Shown here: positions 1 to 8,779 of the stretch, one piece after another
Numbering within the stretch: the first letter of the stretch is position 1
Layout of the letters: each line of letters starts with the position of its first letter
NCBI RefSeq assembly: GCF_035918095.1
Contig: NZ_CP109137.1
Location: 806,001-870,000, forward strand
DNA: 64,000 bases
Source: Streptomyces sp. NBC_01750
GTDB taxonomy: Bacteria; Actinomycetota; Actinomycetes; Streptomycetales; Streptomycetaceae
Reading direction: 5' to 3'
The notes under the pieces: model-generated
Told to the model about the DNA's origin: nothing
What the model saw: only the letters and a program-made list of their open reading frames with translations
Database searches by the model: none
Translations under genes and position numbers: made by a program

Positions 1-1
1 T

Positions 2-1132
2 GAGGTCCTCGCCCGGACCAGCGTGGCCGACGACGGGGAGGACGGCATCGCCCGTGCGGTTTTCCAGCTGACCGGCCTGCCGGCATGCGTCGAGGACCGC
101 TTCGGGAACCTGCTGGCCTGGGCAGGGCCCGGCGCCCCCGCCTGCGGCAAGCCCGAACCGCTGCGGCGGGAGCAGTTCCTCCAGGACGCCATGCGCGCGC
201 TGAGCCCCGTCCGCGACAAGGACCGGCTCGTCGGACTGGCCCGCCACCATGGCGAGATCCTCGGAACGATCGCCCTCATCGACCCCGCCACCGAGGCAGG
301 GGAAGCCGAGGAGTTCACTCTCGAGCACGCGTGCACCGCTCTGGCCCTCGAACTCGCCCACCGCCGCAGCCTCGCGGAAGTCGAACTGCGGCTGCGGCGC
401 GAGCTGGTGAACGATCTCATCACCGGCACCGACGACAGCGCTACGTACACCCGGGCGGAAGCGCTCGGCCATGACCTGCACGGCATGCACCATGTGGCCG
501 TCGTGCAGTGGCAGGACACGCCCGCGAACGAGCGGTTCATGCGGGCGGTCTCCCGTGCCGCCCAGGCGCTGGGCATGCGGTCGCTGCTGGCCAGCCGCTC
601 GGAGACAGCCGTTCTGATCGTCCAGGGGGAGCCGCGCGGCGCGGCGCTGTACGAGGCCGTGGCCGGCGAGTTGGACTCCCGGCGTGGTGCCGTGGGCATC
701 GGCGGTCCATGTGAGGTGACGGACGGCCTCCCCCGGTCCTTCGACCAGGCCACCCGGGCGCTGAGTGTCCGCCGGCGCTCCCAGCCACCGTACGGTGCCA
801 CCGACTTCGACCAGCTGGGCCTCTACCGCATCCTCGCCCGGGGCGACGACGGCCGCGAGGTGGAGCAGTTCGTCCGCGAATGGCTCGGCCATCTCCTGGA
901 CTACGACGTCGCGCACGGAACCGATCTCGTGCCCACGCTCACCCAGTACTTCGACTGCGGTGGCAACTACGACAAGACGGCCCGCGCGCTCGCCATCCAC
1001 CGCAGTACCCTGCGCTACCGGCTGCAACGCATCCAAGAGGTCAGCGGCCGGAGGCTGAACGACGTCGAGAGCCGTCTCAACCTCCAAGTGGCGACCCGAA
1101 TCTGGAAGGTCAGCGGATCGGCGACCCTGTGA
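2..1132 (+). CDS. PucR/CdaR-type transcriptional regulator (5' truncated by window)
   Basis: The reading frame is open to the left edge, so the true N-terminus lies outside the window; 376 residues are visible. The C-terminal 60 residues carry the PucR-type helix-turn-helix: YFDCGGNYDKTARAL followed by IHRSTLRYRLQRI. The middle region (FDQATRALSVRRR and following) matches the GGDEF-like linker domain of this family. Such proteins are cytoplasmic DNA-binding regulators of purine, sugar-acid or polyketide genes. The target cannot be inferred because the upstream neighbours are not visible. A GTG at 23 is an unlikely start because it lacks a clear ribosome site. The family call is firm and the specific function is unknown. 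Confidence 0.85.
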   Translation, partial: EVLARTSVADDGEDGIARAVFQLTGLPACVEDRFGNLLAWAGPGAPACGKPEPLRREQFLQDAMRALSPVRDKDRLVGLARHHGEILGTIALIDPATEAGEAEEFTLEHACTALALELAHRRSLAEVELRLRRELVNDLITGTDDSATYTRAEALGHDLHGMHHVAVVQWQDTPANERFMRAVSRAAQALGMRSLLASRSETAVLIVQGEPRGAALYEAVAGELDSRRGAVGIGGPCEVTDGLPRSFDQATRALSVRRRSQPPYGATDFDQLGLYRILARGDDGREVEQFVREWLGHLLDYDVAHGTDLVPTLTQYFDCGGNYDKTARALAIHRSTLRYRLQRIQEVSGRRLNDVESRLNLQVATRIWKVSGSATL

Positions 1133-1181
1133 ACCGGGCTTGCGCCGGCGATCGCGGCCGGGCCCACGCCGGTCCGGCGCC

Positions 1182-1437
1182 ATGGCGGTGCGCCATGGCG
1201 TCACCAGCCTGTTCGCCGCCTTCAACATCGCCGACGGCACCGTCATCGGCGAACTCCACCGCCGCCACAGGGCAATCGACTTCAAGAAGTTCCTGGTCAC
1301 GATAGACGAGGCCGTACCCGCTCAGCTGGATGTTCACCTGGTCCGCGACAACTACGCCACCCACAACGCTGCGGACATCAAGAGCTGGGTTGCCAGGCAC
1401 CCGCGCTTCCACGTGCACTTCACCCCGACCGGCTCCG
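1182..1437 (+). pseudogene. IS630-family transposase fragment
   Basis: This is a remnant of the DDE catalytic domain of an IS630-type transposase. The frame reads VRHGVTSLFAAFNIADG, then GELHRRHRAIDFKKFL, then HLVRDNYATHNAADIK and HFHVHFTPT-like residues. The aspartate in RDNYATH corresponds to the second DDE acidic residue. The N-terminal helix-turn-helix and the last glutamate-containing segment (normally just after FTPTSSSWLNQVE) are missing, and similarity stops at about 1437. No inverted repeats were recognised. It begins 50 bases after the PucR gene and abuts a second transposase relic on the other strand. It is non-functional. Confidence 0.8.
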
Positions 1438-1815
1438 GTGTCGGAGCGGACCTGGAAGTCGGCCCAGCCGAGTTCGTCCTTGACCTGTTTGTAGCTCTGC
1501 TCGATCCAGTGCCGGATGCCGTCGATCCGCACTATTTCGGCCAGGTCGGCTGCCGGGTGCGGGCTGTCCGCCTCCCGTGGTCCGCCGGGCCGGGGCAGGT
1601 CGGTGGCCAGATACCAGGTGGACTGCGCGCTGCAGGGTGGCCGGGTCGGTGGTGGCCACCACCAGGCGCGTGGTGCCATCCGGTCCCCACCAGCCCAGCT
1701 GTGCGTCGGCCGCCCACCAGGTAGCCGTGTGCCCGTCACGGAATCCTCGTGTGACCGCGCTCCAGTCGCCGGGGCGGTCCGGTCCGTGCCAGGCAAGGTT
1801 GCGGGCGGCATCATA
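1438..1815 (-). pseudogene. IS701-type transposase 3' fragment with frameshift
   Basis: On the minus strand one frame reads NLAWHGPDRPGDWSAV, then RDGHTATWWAADAQLGWW and LVVATTDPATL. The next frame continues with STWYLATDLPRPGG, then AEIVRIDGIRHWIEQSYKQ and VKDELGWADFQVRSDT. These segments are characteristic of the C-terminal half of actinobacterial IS701-like DDE transposases. A single-base frameshift lies near 1620, between DPATL and TWYLATD. The fragment starts directly after the acyl-CoA dehydrogenase stop codon and ends where the IS630 relic begins. It is inactive because it is truncated at both ends and frameshifted. Confidence 0.75.
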
Positions 1816-3006
1816 TCAACGTCGTACCCGCGGCATCCCCAGTCCGATCCAGGAGATGATCTCGCGCTGGATCTCGTTGTTGCCGCCGCCGAAGGTGAAG
1901 ATCACGGCCGATCGGTAGCCGCGCTCCAGCTCGCCGTGCAGGACCGTCCCGGCCGAGCCCTCCTTGAGGGCACCGGCCGCGCCGACGACCTCCATCAGCC
2001 ATGCGTAGGCGTCACGGCGCGCCTCGGAGCCGTACACCTTGACGGCGGAGGCGTCCTGCGGGGTGAGGCTGCCGTGCTCGACGGCGCCCACCATCTGCCA
2101 GTTGAGCAGCTTCATCGCGTCGAGCCTGGTGTGGGTCTGGGCGAGTCGCTTGCGCACCCAGCCGAGGTCGATGACGCGGCGGCCGTCGGCGAGCTTGGTG
2201 TCGGCGGCCCAGCGCTGGACGTCGTGGAGGGCGCGGATGGCCATGGTGCCGTGGGCGGCGAGGGTGACGCGTTCGTGGTTGAGCTGGTTGGTGATCAGGC
2301 GCCAGCCCTTGTTCTCCTGGCCGACGCGGCGGGAGGCGGGTACCCGGATATTCTCGTAGTAGCTGGCGGTGGTGTCGTGCGAGGCGAGGGTGTTGATGAT
2401 GGTGCAGGAGTAGCCGGGGTCGGATGTCGGGACCAGCAGCATGGTGATGCCCTTGTGGGGCGGTGCGTCGGGGTCGGTGCGCACGGCGAGCCAGACCCAG
2501 TCGGCGGTGTCGCCGTTGGTGGTCCAGATCTTCTGGCCGTTGACCGTGTAGTGGCCGGTGTCCTCGTCGCCCTCGCGTACCGCGCGCGTCTTGAGGGCCG
2601 CCAGGTCGGTGCCCGCGTCGGGTTCGCTGTACCCGATCGCGAAGTCGATCTCCCCGGAGAGGATCTTCGGCAGGAAGTACGCCTTCTGCTCGTCCGTACC
2701 GAACTGCATGATCGTCGGGCCCACGGTGTTCAGCGCCATCAACGGCAGCGGTACGCCTGCCTGGGCGGCCTCGTCGAAGAAGATGAACTGTTCCATGGGG
2801 CTGAGACCGCGGCCGCCGTACTCCTTGGGCCAGCCGACGCCGAGCCAGCCGTCCGTGCCGAGGCGGCGGATCGTCTCGCGGTAGAAGCGTTTCTGCGCGC
2901 TGGGGTCGGCATAGCGGGCGTAGCCGTTGTCGGGCACCAGGTCGGCGAAGTAGGTGCGCAGTTCGGTACGCAGCTGCTGCTGCTCAGGCGTGTATTCGAG
3001 GTGCAC
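1816..3006 (-). CDS. Acyl-CoA dehydrogenase
   Basis: This is a 396-residue FAD-dependent acyl-CoA dehydrogenase that catalyses alpha,beta-dehydrogenation of an acyl-CoA thioester. Family features in order are an N-terminal helical domain (EYTPEQQQLRTELRTYF), WPKEYGGRGLSPMEQ, the FAD/substrate loop GYSEPDAGTDLAALKT, IWTTNGDTADW, and the C-terminal TFGGGNNEIQREI that binds FAD across the dimer. The GTG start at 3006 is chosen because GGAGG sits 4-5 bases upstream; a frame-open extension to 3054 lacks a ribosome site. The substrate is unknown. The sequence resembles FadE proteins of steroid and branched-acyl catabolism in actinobacteria. A transposase relic touches its stop codon, but the C-terminus looks intact. 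Confidence 0.9.
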   Translation of the reverse strand: MHLEYTPEQQQLRTELRTYFADLVPDNGYARYADPSAQKRFYRETIRRLGTDGWLGVGWPKEYGGRGLSPMEQFIFFDEAAQAGVPLPLMALNTVGPTIMQFGTDEQKAYFLPKILSGEIDFAIGYSEPDAGTDLAALKTRAVREGDEDTGHYTVNGQKIWTTNGDTADWVWLAVRTDPDAPPHKGITMLLVPTSDPGYSCTIINTLASHDTTASYYENIRVPASRRVGQENKGWRLITNQLNHERVTLAAHGTMAIRALHDVQRWAADTKLADGRRVIDLGWVRKRLAQTHTRLDAMKLLNWQMVGAVEHGSLTPQDASAVKVYGSEARRDAYAWLMEVVGAAGALKEGSAGTVLHGELERGYRSAVIFTFGGGNNEIQREIISWIGLGMPRVRR

Positions 3007-3105
3007 GGCCCCTCCAGGAGTCTCGCGGTCCGTCCCGTTGCGCGCGGCGCACACAGTAGAACGTGTTGCAAGAATCCGGAAGGGCCGGACCGCGGAGAGG
3101 GGCGC

Positions 3106-4284
3106 CTAGCCAGGCAGCTCCACCGACTTGTACAGGGCGTCGATCAACGCCATCTTGCGCGGGTCGTCGGCGATGTTGGGGCCCATGCGGTTCATCACGT
3201 ATCCCAGGCTGATACCGGCCTCGGGGTCGGCCAGTCCGCAGGAGCCGCCGAAGCCGTCGTGGCCGAGCGCCCGGGGGTTGGGGCCGTACGAACCGTTCTC
3301 ACCGCTCAGCCAGAGGCCCAGCCCGACCTCCGTCTCGTGCTCGAAGCCCGCGCCCAGCACCAGGTCCCGGCAGCGGCCCTGGCCTTCGCGGACGCGTTCG
3401 GCGGACTCGGGCGACAGCAGGCGCCGGCCCCCGGACTCTCCGCGCCCGGCGAACACTCCGTACAGGGCGGCGACCGCGCGGGCCGTTCCGTGGCCGTTGG
3501 CCGCGGGGATCTCGGCGGCGCGCCACTCGGGGGTGTTGGCGTCGGCGGCCGAGACGATGGGGTTGACCAGGGCCGCCAGGGCGGCGGGCTGCAACTGGGC
3601 GAAGACGGAGGCCTGTTCGCTGCTCGAGGCGGCCGGCGGATGCACCAGCTCGGCGGCTCGCGCGGCCTCCTTCTCCGGCAGTCCGATGGTGAAGTCGATG
3701 CCGAGCGGTCCGGTGACCTCCTGGTGCAGGAACTCTCCCGGAAGCTGTCCGGTGATGCGCCTGATGACCTCACCGACCAGGAAACCGTACGTCATGGCGT
3801 GGTACCCGGACCGCGTACCCGGCTCCCACCAGGGCTCGGCGGCCGCCAGCCGCGACGTGGTCAGCTCCCAGTCGTAGAGCTCGGCGACCGTGTGCGGTTC
3901 GCGCAGTCCTGACAGGCCGGCGCGGTGCGAGAGCAGATGGCGTACGAGGACGGCCTCCTTGCCGGCTGCGGCGAATTCCGGCCAGTAGGTGGCTACCGGC
4001 GCGTCCAGATCGAGCTGACCCCGGTCGGCCAGCAGATGCGCGCACAGCGCCGTGGGACCTTTGGTCGTCGACCACACATTGACGAGGGTGTCGCGCTGCC
4101 ACGGCAGGCTGCGCGCGGAGTCGGCCCAGCCGCCCCACAGGTCGACCACGGGCTCCCCGTCGATCAGCACGGTCACGGCCGCGCCCAGTTCGCCGCGTTC
4201 GCGGAAGTTCTCCTCGAAGGCGGCACGGACGGCCCGGAACCGTTCGTCGCAGTGGCCGTCGATCTGCGCTTCGCTCTCTGGCAT
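3106..4284 (-). CDS. Serine hydrolase, beta-lactamase/EstB-like
   Basis: This 392-residue protein belongs to the class C beta-lactamase-related (PF00144) group of esterases and peptidases. The nucleophile motif SxxK is STTK at residues 72-75, in the stretch VWSTTKGPTAL. The second motif tyrosine is Y161, in SGYHAMTYGFLVGE. HLLSHRAGLSGL is also typical of the family. No signal peptide is visible, which favours a cytoplasmic esterase over a resistance enzyme. The ATG at 4284 has GGAGG five bases upstream; an in-frame upstream extension is arginine/proline rich and discarded. The gene is divergent from the following enoyl-CoA hydratase-like gene. The substrate is unknown. Confidence 0.85.
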   Translation of the reverse strand: MPESEAQIDGHCDERFRAVRAAFEENFRERGELGAAVTVLIDGEPVVDLWGGWADSARSLPWQRDTLVNVWSTTKGPTALCAHLLADRGQLDLDAPVATYWPEFAAAGKEAVLVRHLLSHRAGLSGLREPHTVAELYDWELTTSRLAAAEPWWEPGTRSGYHAMTYGFLVGEVIRRITGQLPGEFLHQEVTGPLGIDFTIGLPEKEAARAAELVHPPAASSSEQASVFAQLQPAALAALVNPIVSAADANTPEWRAAEIPAANGHGTARAVAALYGVFAGRGESGGRRLLSPESAERVREGQGRCRDLVLGAGFEHETEVGLGLWLSGENGSYGPNPRALGHDGFGGSCGLADPEAGISLGYVMNRMGPNIADDPRKMALIDALYKSVELPG

Positions 4285-4523
4285 GGGCTCCTCCGTCGCC
4301 TCGGGCCGGTTTCCCGGCCTGCCGGTACCCGGCTCCCCCAGAACGTACCGACTGGTCGGACTGCCGGGAAGAGTGCCGACAAGAAGGCACGCCGGGCGGC
4401 CCCTCACCGCCCCGGCGACGGCCCTGCCATCCGCCCGGCCTCCCGGTCCCGGCCCCTCAGCCCGGGCCGTCGCCGGGGTGAGCGAGGATGAGACGAGAAG
4501 ATCCATGCCCCGGAAGGAACCCG

Positions 4524-5603
4524 ATGGCCGTCGACGACTCCGTACTGCTGCGCACCGCGGGCCACACGGGGTACATCACCCTCAACCGTCCCCAGGCCCT
4601 CAACGCCCTCACCCACGCCATGGTCCGCACCGTCGATACGGCGCTGGCCACCTGGGAACAGGACCCTGCCGTCGAGGTCGTGGTCCTCACCGGAGCCGGA
4701 GAGCGCGGGCTCTGCGCCGGCGGCGACATCCGCGCCGTCCGCGCGGACGCCCTCGCGGGCGGTAGCGCGTCGCTGGACTTCTGGCGGGACGAGTACCGCC
4801 TCAACGCCCGTATCGCCCGCTACTCCAAGCCCTATGTAGCCGTCATGGACGGCATCGTGATGGGTGGCGGTGTCGGCGTGTCCGCACACGGCGACGTACG
4901 AATCGTCACCGAGCGGTCGAAGGTCGCCATGCCGGAGACGGGCATCGGCTTCGTACCGGATGTGGGCGGTACGCATCTGCTGGCTCAGGCGCCCGGCGAG
5001 CTCGGCACCCATCTGGCGCTCACCGGCTCGGCCGTGGGCGCGGCCGACGCGCTGCTGTGCGGGCTCGCCGACCACTTCGTACCCTCGCGGCGGCTGGCGG
5101 AGCTCACCGCGTCGCTCGCCGAGTTGGACGTGACCGAGGCCGTGGGGCGGTGTGCCGAGCCCGCCCCCGAAGGTGAACTGGCCCGGCACCGCAAGTGGAT
5201 CGACGACTGCTACGCCGCCGGCTCCGTGGAGGAGATCCTCGACCGGCTGCTCGGCCGCGGCGATCCGGCGGCGAAGGAGGCAGCCGAAACGATCCTCAGC
5301 AGGTCGCCCACCTCGCTCAAGGTGACCCTCGCCGCGCTGCGCCGGGCCCGTGAACTCCGCGCGCTGGAACCGGTCCTGGATCAGGAGTACCGCGTCTCGT
5401 GCGCGGCCTTCTCCTCGCCCGACATGGTGGAAGGCGTCCGGGCACAGGTCATCGACAAGGACCGCAGGCCGCGCTGGTCGCCCGCGGAGCTTGCGCAGGT
5501 GACGGACGCGGACGTGGCCCGGTTCTTCGCACCGCTCCACGAGCGCGAACTCGGACTCGGACTCGCGCACGAACTCGGACTCGCGGGCGGCCTCGGCGCT
5601 TGA
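4524..5603 (+). CDS. 3-hydroxyisobutyryl-CoA hydrolase (enoyl-CoA hydratase/isomerase fold)
   Basis: This 359-residue crotonase-fold enzyme most resembles HIBYL-CoA hydrolase of valine catabolism, which releases 3-hydroxyisobutyrate and CoA. Diagnostic segments are YITLNRPQALNAL, GLCAGGDIRAV (oxyanion hole), the insert DFWRDEYRLN, YSKPYVAVMDGIVMGGGVG and MPETGIGFVPDVGG with the catalytic-region glutamate. The length fits the hydrolase (about 350) rather than simple enoyl-CoA hydratases (about 260). GGAAGGA lies just upstream of the ATG at 4524. The tail contains a short ELGLGLAHELGLAGGLG duplication. It sits near an acyl-CoA dehydrogenase, consistent with branched-chain acyl-CoA breakdown. 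Confidence 0.88.
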   Translation: MAVDDSVLLRTAGHTGYITLNRPQALNALTHAMVRTVDTALATWEQDPAVEVVVLTGAGERGLCAGGDIRAVRADALAGGSASLDFWRDEYRLNARIARYSKPYVAVMDGIVMGGGVGVSAHGDVRIVTERSKVAMPETGIGFVPDVGGTHLLAQAPGELGTHLALTGSAVGAADALLCGLADHFVPSRRLAELTASLAELDVTEAVGRCAEPAPEGELARHRKWIDDCYAAGSVEEILDRLLGRGDPAAKEAAETILSRSPTSLKVTLAALRRARELRALEPVLDQEYRVSCAAFSSPDMVEGVRAQVIDKDRRPRWSPAELAQVTDADVARFFAPLHERELGLGLAHELGLAGGLGA

Positions 5604-5605
5604 GC

Positions 5606-6430
5606 TCAGCCGAGCAGATCGCGCAGTGAGGCCTTCATCCGGGCGACGAAGGCCTCACGGACGCAGTCCTCCACAAGATCCAGCGAGAGATACGGATTGA
5701 GATCCTCCAGCTCGACCAGCAGCAGCTCCCCGTCCGGAGCCCGGCAGGCGTCGACGCGCTGGATGCCGTGGTCCAGGGTGTTCCAGTCGATGAACCGCTG
5801 TGCGAACTCCAGGTCCGCCGGGCCCGGCTCGTACCGCTCCAGTTCCCAGCGGCGCTCCGGGCGCGGGGCATACAGGGCGTACTGGAAGTCCCGGTCGACG
5901 AAGTAGAACGACACCTCGTAGCGGAACGGGATCCTCGGCTGCACCAGGACGTCGCCGTGCACGGCCTCGCTGAGGCGGTCCGGGGGGAGAAACTCCATCC
6001 CGATCGAGTCCGCCCCTGTCTTGGGTTTGACGACGTACTCCACGGCCTGCGGCAGCCGTGCGAGGTCCTCGCCACGGTCCACGGTCGGTATCACAGGAAA
6101 CCCGGCCGCGCTCAGCTCCACCAGATACTGCTTGCCCGCCATGTCGGCGCGGCCCGTCGGCGGGTTGTAGAGGCGCGCGCCGGTCCGGCGGGCGAGGGCA
6201 CGGAAGGCGTCGTACTCCCGCTGGTAGTGGAGCACGGGACCGCTGTTGCGTACGACGACGCCGTCGAAGGAGCCCATCAGGCGCGCGGCGTCGAGCGGAT
6301 GGCACAGAGCGATGTCGAAATCCTCGCGCAGGCGCCCGGAGAGGCGGATGTCCTCGCCGCAGTAGCGGCGGCCCTTCGCCTCATAGCCGAGATCCGTGAC
6401 ATAGAGGATGCTCAGGCGTGCGGCGGTCAT
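5606..6430 (-). CDS. ATP-grasp domain protein
   Basis: This 274-residue protein has an ATP-grasp core. GKQYLVELSAAGFPVIPT begins the subdomain, YVVKPKTGADSIGMEF supplies the ATP-binding lysine, and LLLVELEDLNPYLSL is a metal-binding-like acidic segment. It probably ligates an amine to a carboxylate or acts in tailoring, but no substrate is indicated. It ends two bases from the stop of the convergent hydrolase gene. It is preceded by the SpoIIE phosphatase gene on the same strand, with a 90-base gap. The start ATG at 6430 is the first in frame with a plausible GGAGC upstream. Confidence 0.75.
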   Translation of the reverse strand: MTAARLSILYVTDLGYEAKGRRYCGEDIRLSGRLREDFDIALCHPLDAARLMGSFDGVVVRNSGPVLHYQREYDAFRALARRTGARLYNPPTGRADMAGKQYLVELSAAGFPVIPTVDRGEDLARLPQAVEYVVKPKTGADSIGMEFLPPDRLSEAVHGDVLVQPRIPFRYEVSFYFVDRDFQYALYAPRPERRWELERYEPGPADLEFAQRFIDWNTLDHGIQRVDACRAPDGELLLVELEDLNPYLSLDLVEDCVREAFVARMKASLRDLLG

Positions 6431-6522
6431 GGTGCTCCCAAGTGGTGCTCGGCGTGCATGGTCGTGCGTGATCGCCCGGCCTTCGTATCAGACGGCTCCG
6501 GCGCGGCCGCCAGCGGTCCTGC

Positions 6523-8643
6523 TCAGCGCTCGGAGCGGAGCAGCAGCAACGCCGCGTCGTCGCCGCGCTCACGGCTGCCCGTCGCCCGGCCGATCAGACG
6601 GTCGGCCACGGCTTCCAATGGCTGGTCGGTGGCGCGTCCGAGTTCCGCGGCCAGATCCGCCAGGGCCTCGTCCATGTCGCCCCCAGGGACCTCGATCAGT
6701 CCGTCCGTGTACAGGACGAGCACGGATCCCGGAAGCAGCGGCACCACTGTGGTCGGATAGCCGGCCGACGGATCGATACCGAGCAGCGGGCCGCCGGCCA
6801 GCTCCAGGATGTGGACCCGGCCGTCGGGATCGCTGAGCAGCGGATGAGGGTGTCCTGCGCGGGCCAGCAGGGCACGGTGGCGTGACAGGTCCAGATGCAG
6901 GTATACGCAGCTGGCCAGCAGGTCTTCGTCGAGCTCGATCAGCAGCCGGTTGGTGGACTCCATGACCTGGCCGGGCGGCTGGCCGACCGCCGTGTAGGCG
7001 CGGACCGCTGTGCGGACCTGGCCCATCAGCCCGGCGGCGGTGACATTGTGGCCCTGCACATCGCCGATGACGGCGGCCGCCGCATCGCGGGTGCGCATCA
7101 GGTCGTAGAAGTCGCCGCCGATGTCCATGCCCTGGGTGCCGGGCAGATACCGCGCGGCGACCTCCAGACCGGGCAGCTCCGGCAGCGAGCTGGGGAGCAG
7201 TGCCGACTGGAGTCCGTGGGCCAGCCAGTTCTTGGCGTCATAGAGCCGGGCCCGCTCCAGAGCCTGGGCGATGAGACCGCCGAGGCTGGTGAGCACGGCG
7301 CGCTCTTCGCTGGAGAAGTGGTGCGGCTGCGAGTAACCGAGGACCCAGGTGCCGACGGAGCGTCCGGAGGCGATCAGCGGCAGATAGGCCCAGGCAGCCA
7401 TGCCGTCCCGGGTCGCGAAGCGCCCCGGGTAGATGCGCTCCAGCTGCGCACGCGACTCGAAGAAGGACGGAACTCCGCTCGAGAGCACCTGGACGCCGGG
7501 CGTCTGGGCAAGCAGGGGCATGCCGTCGAACCGCTCCACGACCGACGCGTCCTCGTAGCCGCGATGTCCCAGGACGCGCAGCCGCCCCGACTCGGACGCG
7601 AGCATGACCAGCGACCGGCTCCCGACAGCGGGCATGATCTCATCGGCGACAAGCTCGATCACGTCGGACACGCCCACCGCTTCGGTCAGCGCGCTGGCCA
7701 GGTTGAGGATGTGGGAGATGCCGACCAGCCGCGCCGGCTGGGACGGCGCGTCGGAGGGCATTTCCCGGACCGTTCCGCGGGCCGGGGTGATGTGCACGCT
7801 GATCCCGTTCCGGCTGGGGTGGAGCCGGAACATCAGCCAGTCCTGGGGCGGGCGCAGCGCGACGAACGAGGTGGTGTGCTGGCTGATCAGGGCCGCCCGG
7901 TAACGGTCCTCGTACACCGGGTCGTTCAGCCAGGGCAGCGCGGACCACAGCTGGGTTCCGAGCAGCTCGGCCACCGGCGCGCCGACCAGCTCACCGGCGG
8001 CGGGGTTGGCGTAGGTGACGCGCCCGTCCACGTCCAGCGAGCACATCCCGTCCGGCATCCGCGCCAGCATGTGTACGGCCTCGGCCGCGCCGGTCGTACC
8101 CGCCACGGCTGCCGGTCCGGGGAAGTCGGGCTCGGGGACGAAGGGGCGGCCCGCCTCCGTGGCCCGGCGCAGCAGCAGGGCGAGGCGGTCGCAGGCCGCG
8201 GTGAGACGGCCGCGTTCGGCGTCGGAGATCTCCGGCGGATGGGAGCCGGGCCACGTGACGAACACCGCTCCGTACGCGGTGTCGTCGATCGCGATGGGCA
8301 GGGCGGCGAGGGCGAACTGATACGGCAGGACCACCGCGACGCGTTGATAGCGGCTCGCCATTTCCTCGCCGGGGACCCAGATCAGCCGCCGTTCGCGCAG
8401 GGCGTCGACGACGGGGATGGGTGAACTGAGCGAGATCCGCTCCCAGGGCGCCGCGAAGGACCGGGGCAGTCCGGCCATGACGGCCATTTCGAGCACCTGC
8501 TCGTGGGGCGACAGCAGGTACACGGCGCCGGAGTGAGCCTGGACGTCTTCCATCATCCCCGCCAGTGCCCGGGACAGGAGGAGGTGGGAACCCTCGCTTG
8601 CGCTGTCCGGCGGGGTGACCCCGGTGGCAGGCGGATCCGCCAA
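6523..8643 (-). CDS. SpoIIE-family PP2C phosphatase with GAF and PAS domains
   Basis: This is a 706-residue soluble signalling phosphatase. Approximate domains are GAF (18-165), PAS (188-290, with SLDVDGRVTYANPAAGELVG), a second GAF (305-465) and a C-terminal SpoIIE/PP2C domain (480-706). Metal-binding aspartates lie in MDIGGDFYD and VIGDVQGHN, and the end carries DDAALLLLR. Such proteins dephosphorylate STAS-domain antagonists in partner-switching sigma control. The start is a TTG at 8643 (LADPPATG), preceded by GGGAGGAGGTGG at a spacing of 6-8 bases, the best ribosome site in the region. No ATG or GTG fits. Upstream in-frame sequence to 8772 is probably untranslated. Confidence 0.88.
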   Translation of the reverse strand: MADPPATGVTPPDSASEGSHLLLSRALAGMMEDVQAHSGAVYLLSPHEQVLEMAVMAGLPRSFAAPWERISLSSPIPVVDALRERRLIWVPGEEMASRYQRVAVVLPYQFALAALPIAIDDTAYGAVFVTWPGSHPPEISDAERGRLTAACDRLALLLRRATEAGRPFVPEPDFPGPAAVAGTTGAAEAVHMLARMPDGMCSLDVDGRVTYANPAAGELVGAPVAELLGTQLWSALPWLNDPVYEDRYRAALISQHTTSFVALRPPQDWLMFRLHPSRNGISVHITPARGTVREMPSDAPSQPARLVGISHILNLASALTEAVGVSDVIELVADEIMPAVGSRSLVMLASESGRLRVLGHRGYEDASVVERFDGMPLLAQTPGVQVLSSGVPSFFESRAQLERIYPGRFATRDGMAAWAYLPLIASGRSVGTWVLGYSQPHHFSSEERAVLTSLGGLIAQALERARLYDAKNWLAHGLQSALLPSSLPELPGLEVAARYLPGTQGMDIGGDFYDLMRTRDAAAAVIGDVQGHNVTAAGLMGQVRTAVRAYTAVGQPPGQVMESTNRLLIELDEDLLASCVYLHLDLSRHRALLARAGHPHPLLSDPDGRVHILELAGGPLLGIDPSAGYPTTVVPLLPGSVLVLYTDGLIEVPGGDMDEALADLAAELGRATDQPLEAVADRLIGRATGSRERGDDAALLLLRSER

Positions 8644-8779
8644 GGGAAACCACCTCCTCCCGCCACAACGCTCACGACCAAGGCTGCCCGCCCCGGGGGC
8701 TTCCCGCACGGCGAGCGGCTGTGGGGTCCGCTCACCGTGCGGCCCGGTGGGCACAGCGGGCCGCACGGCCACGGCGGGC

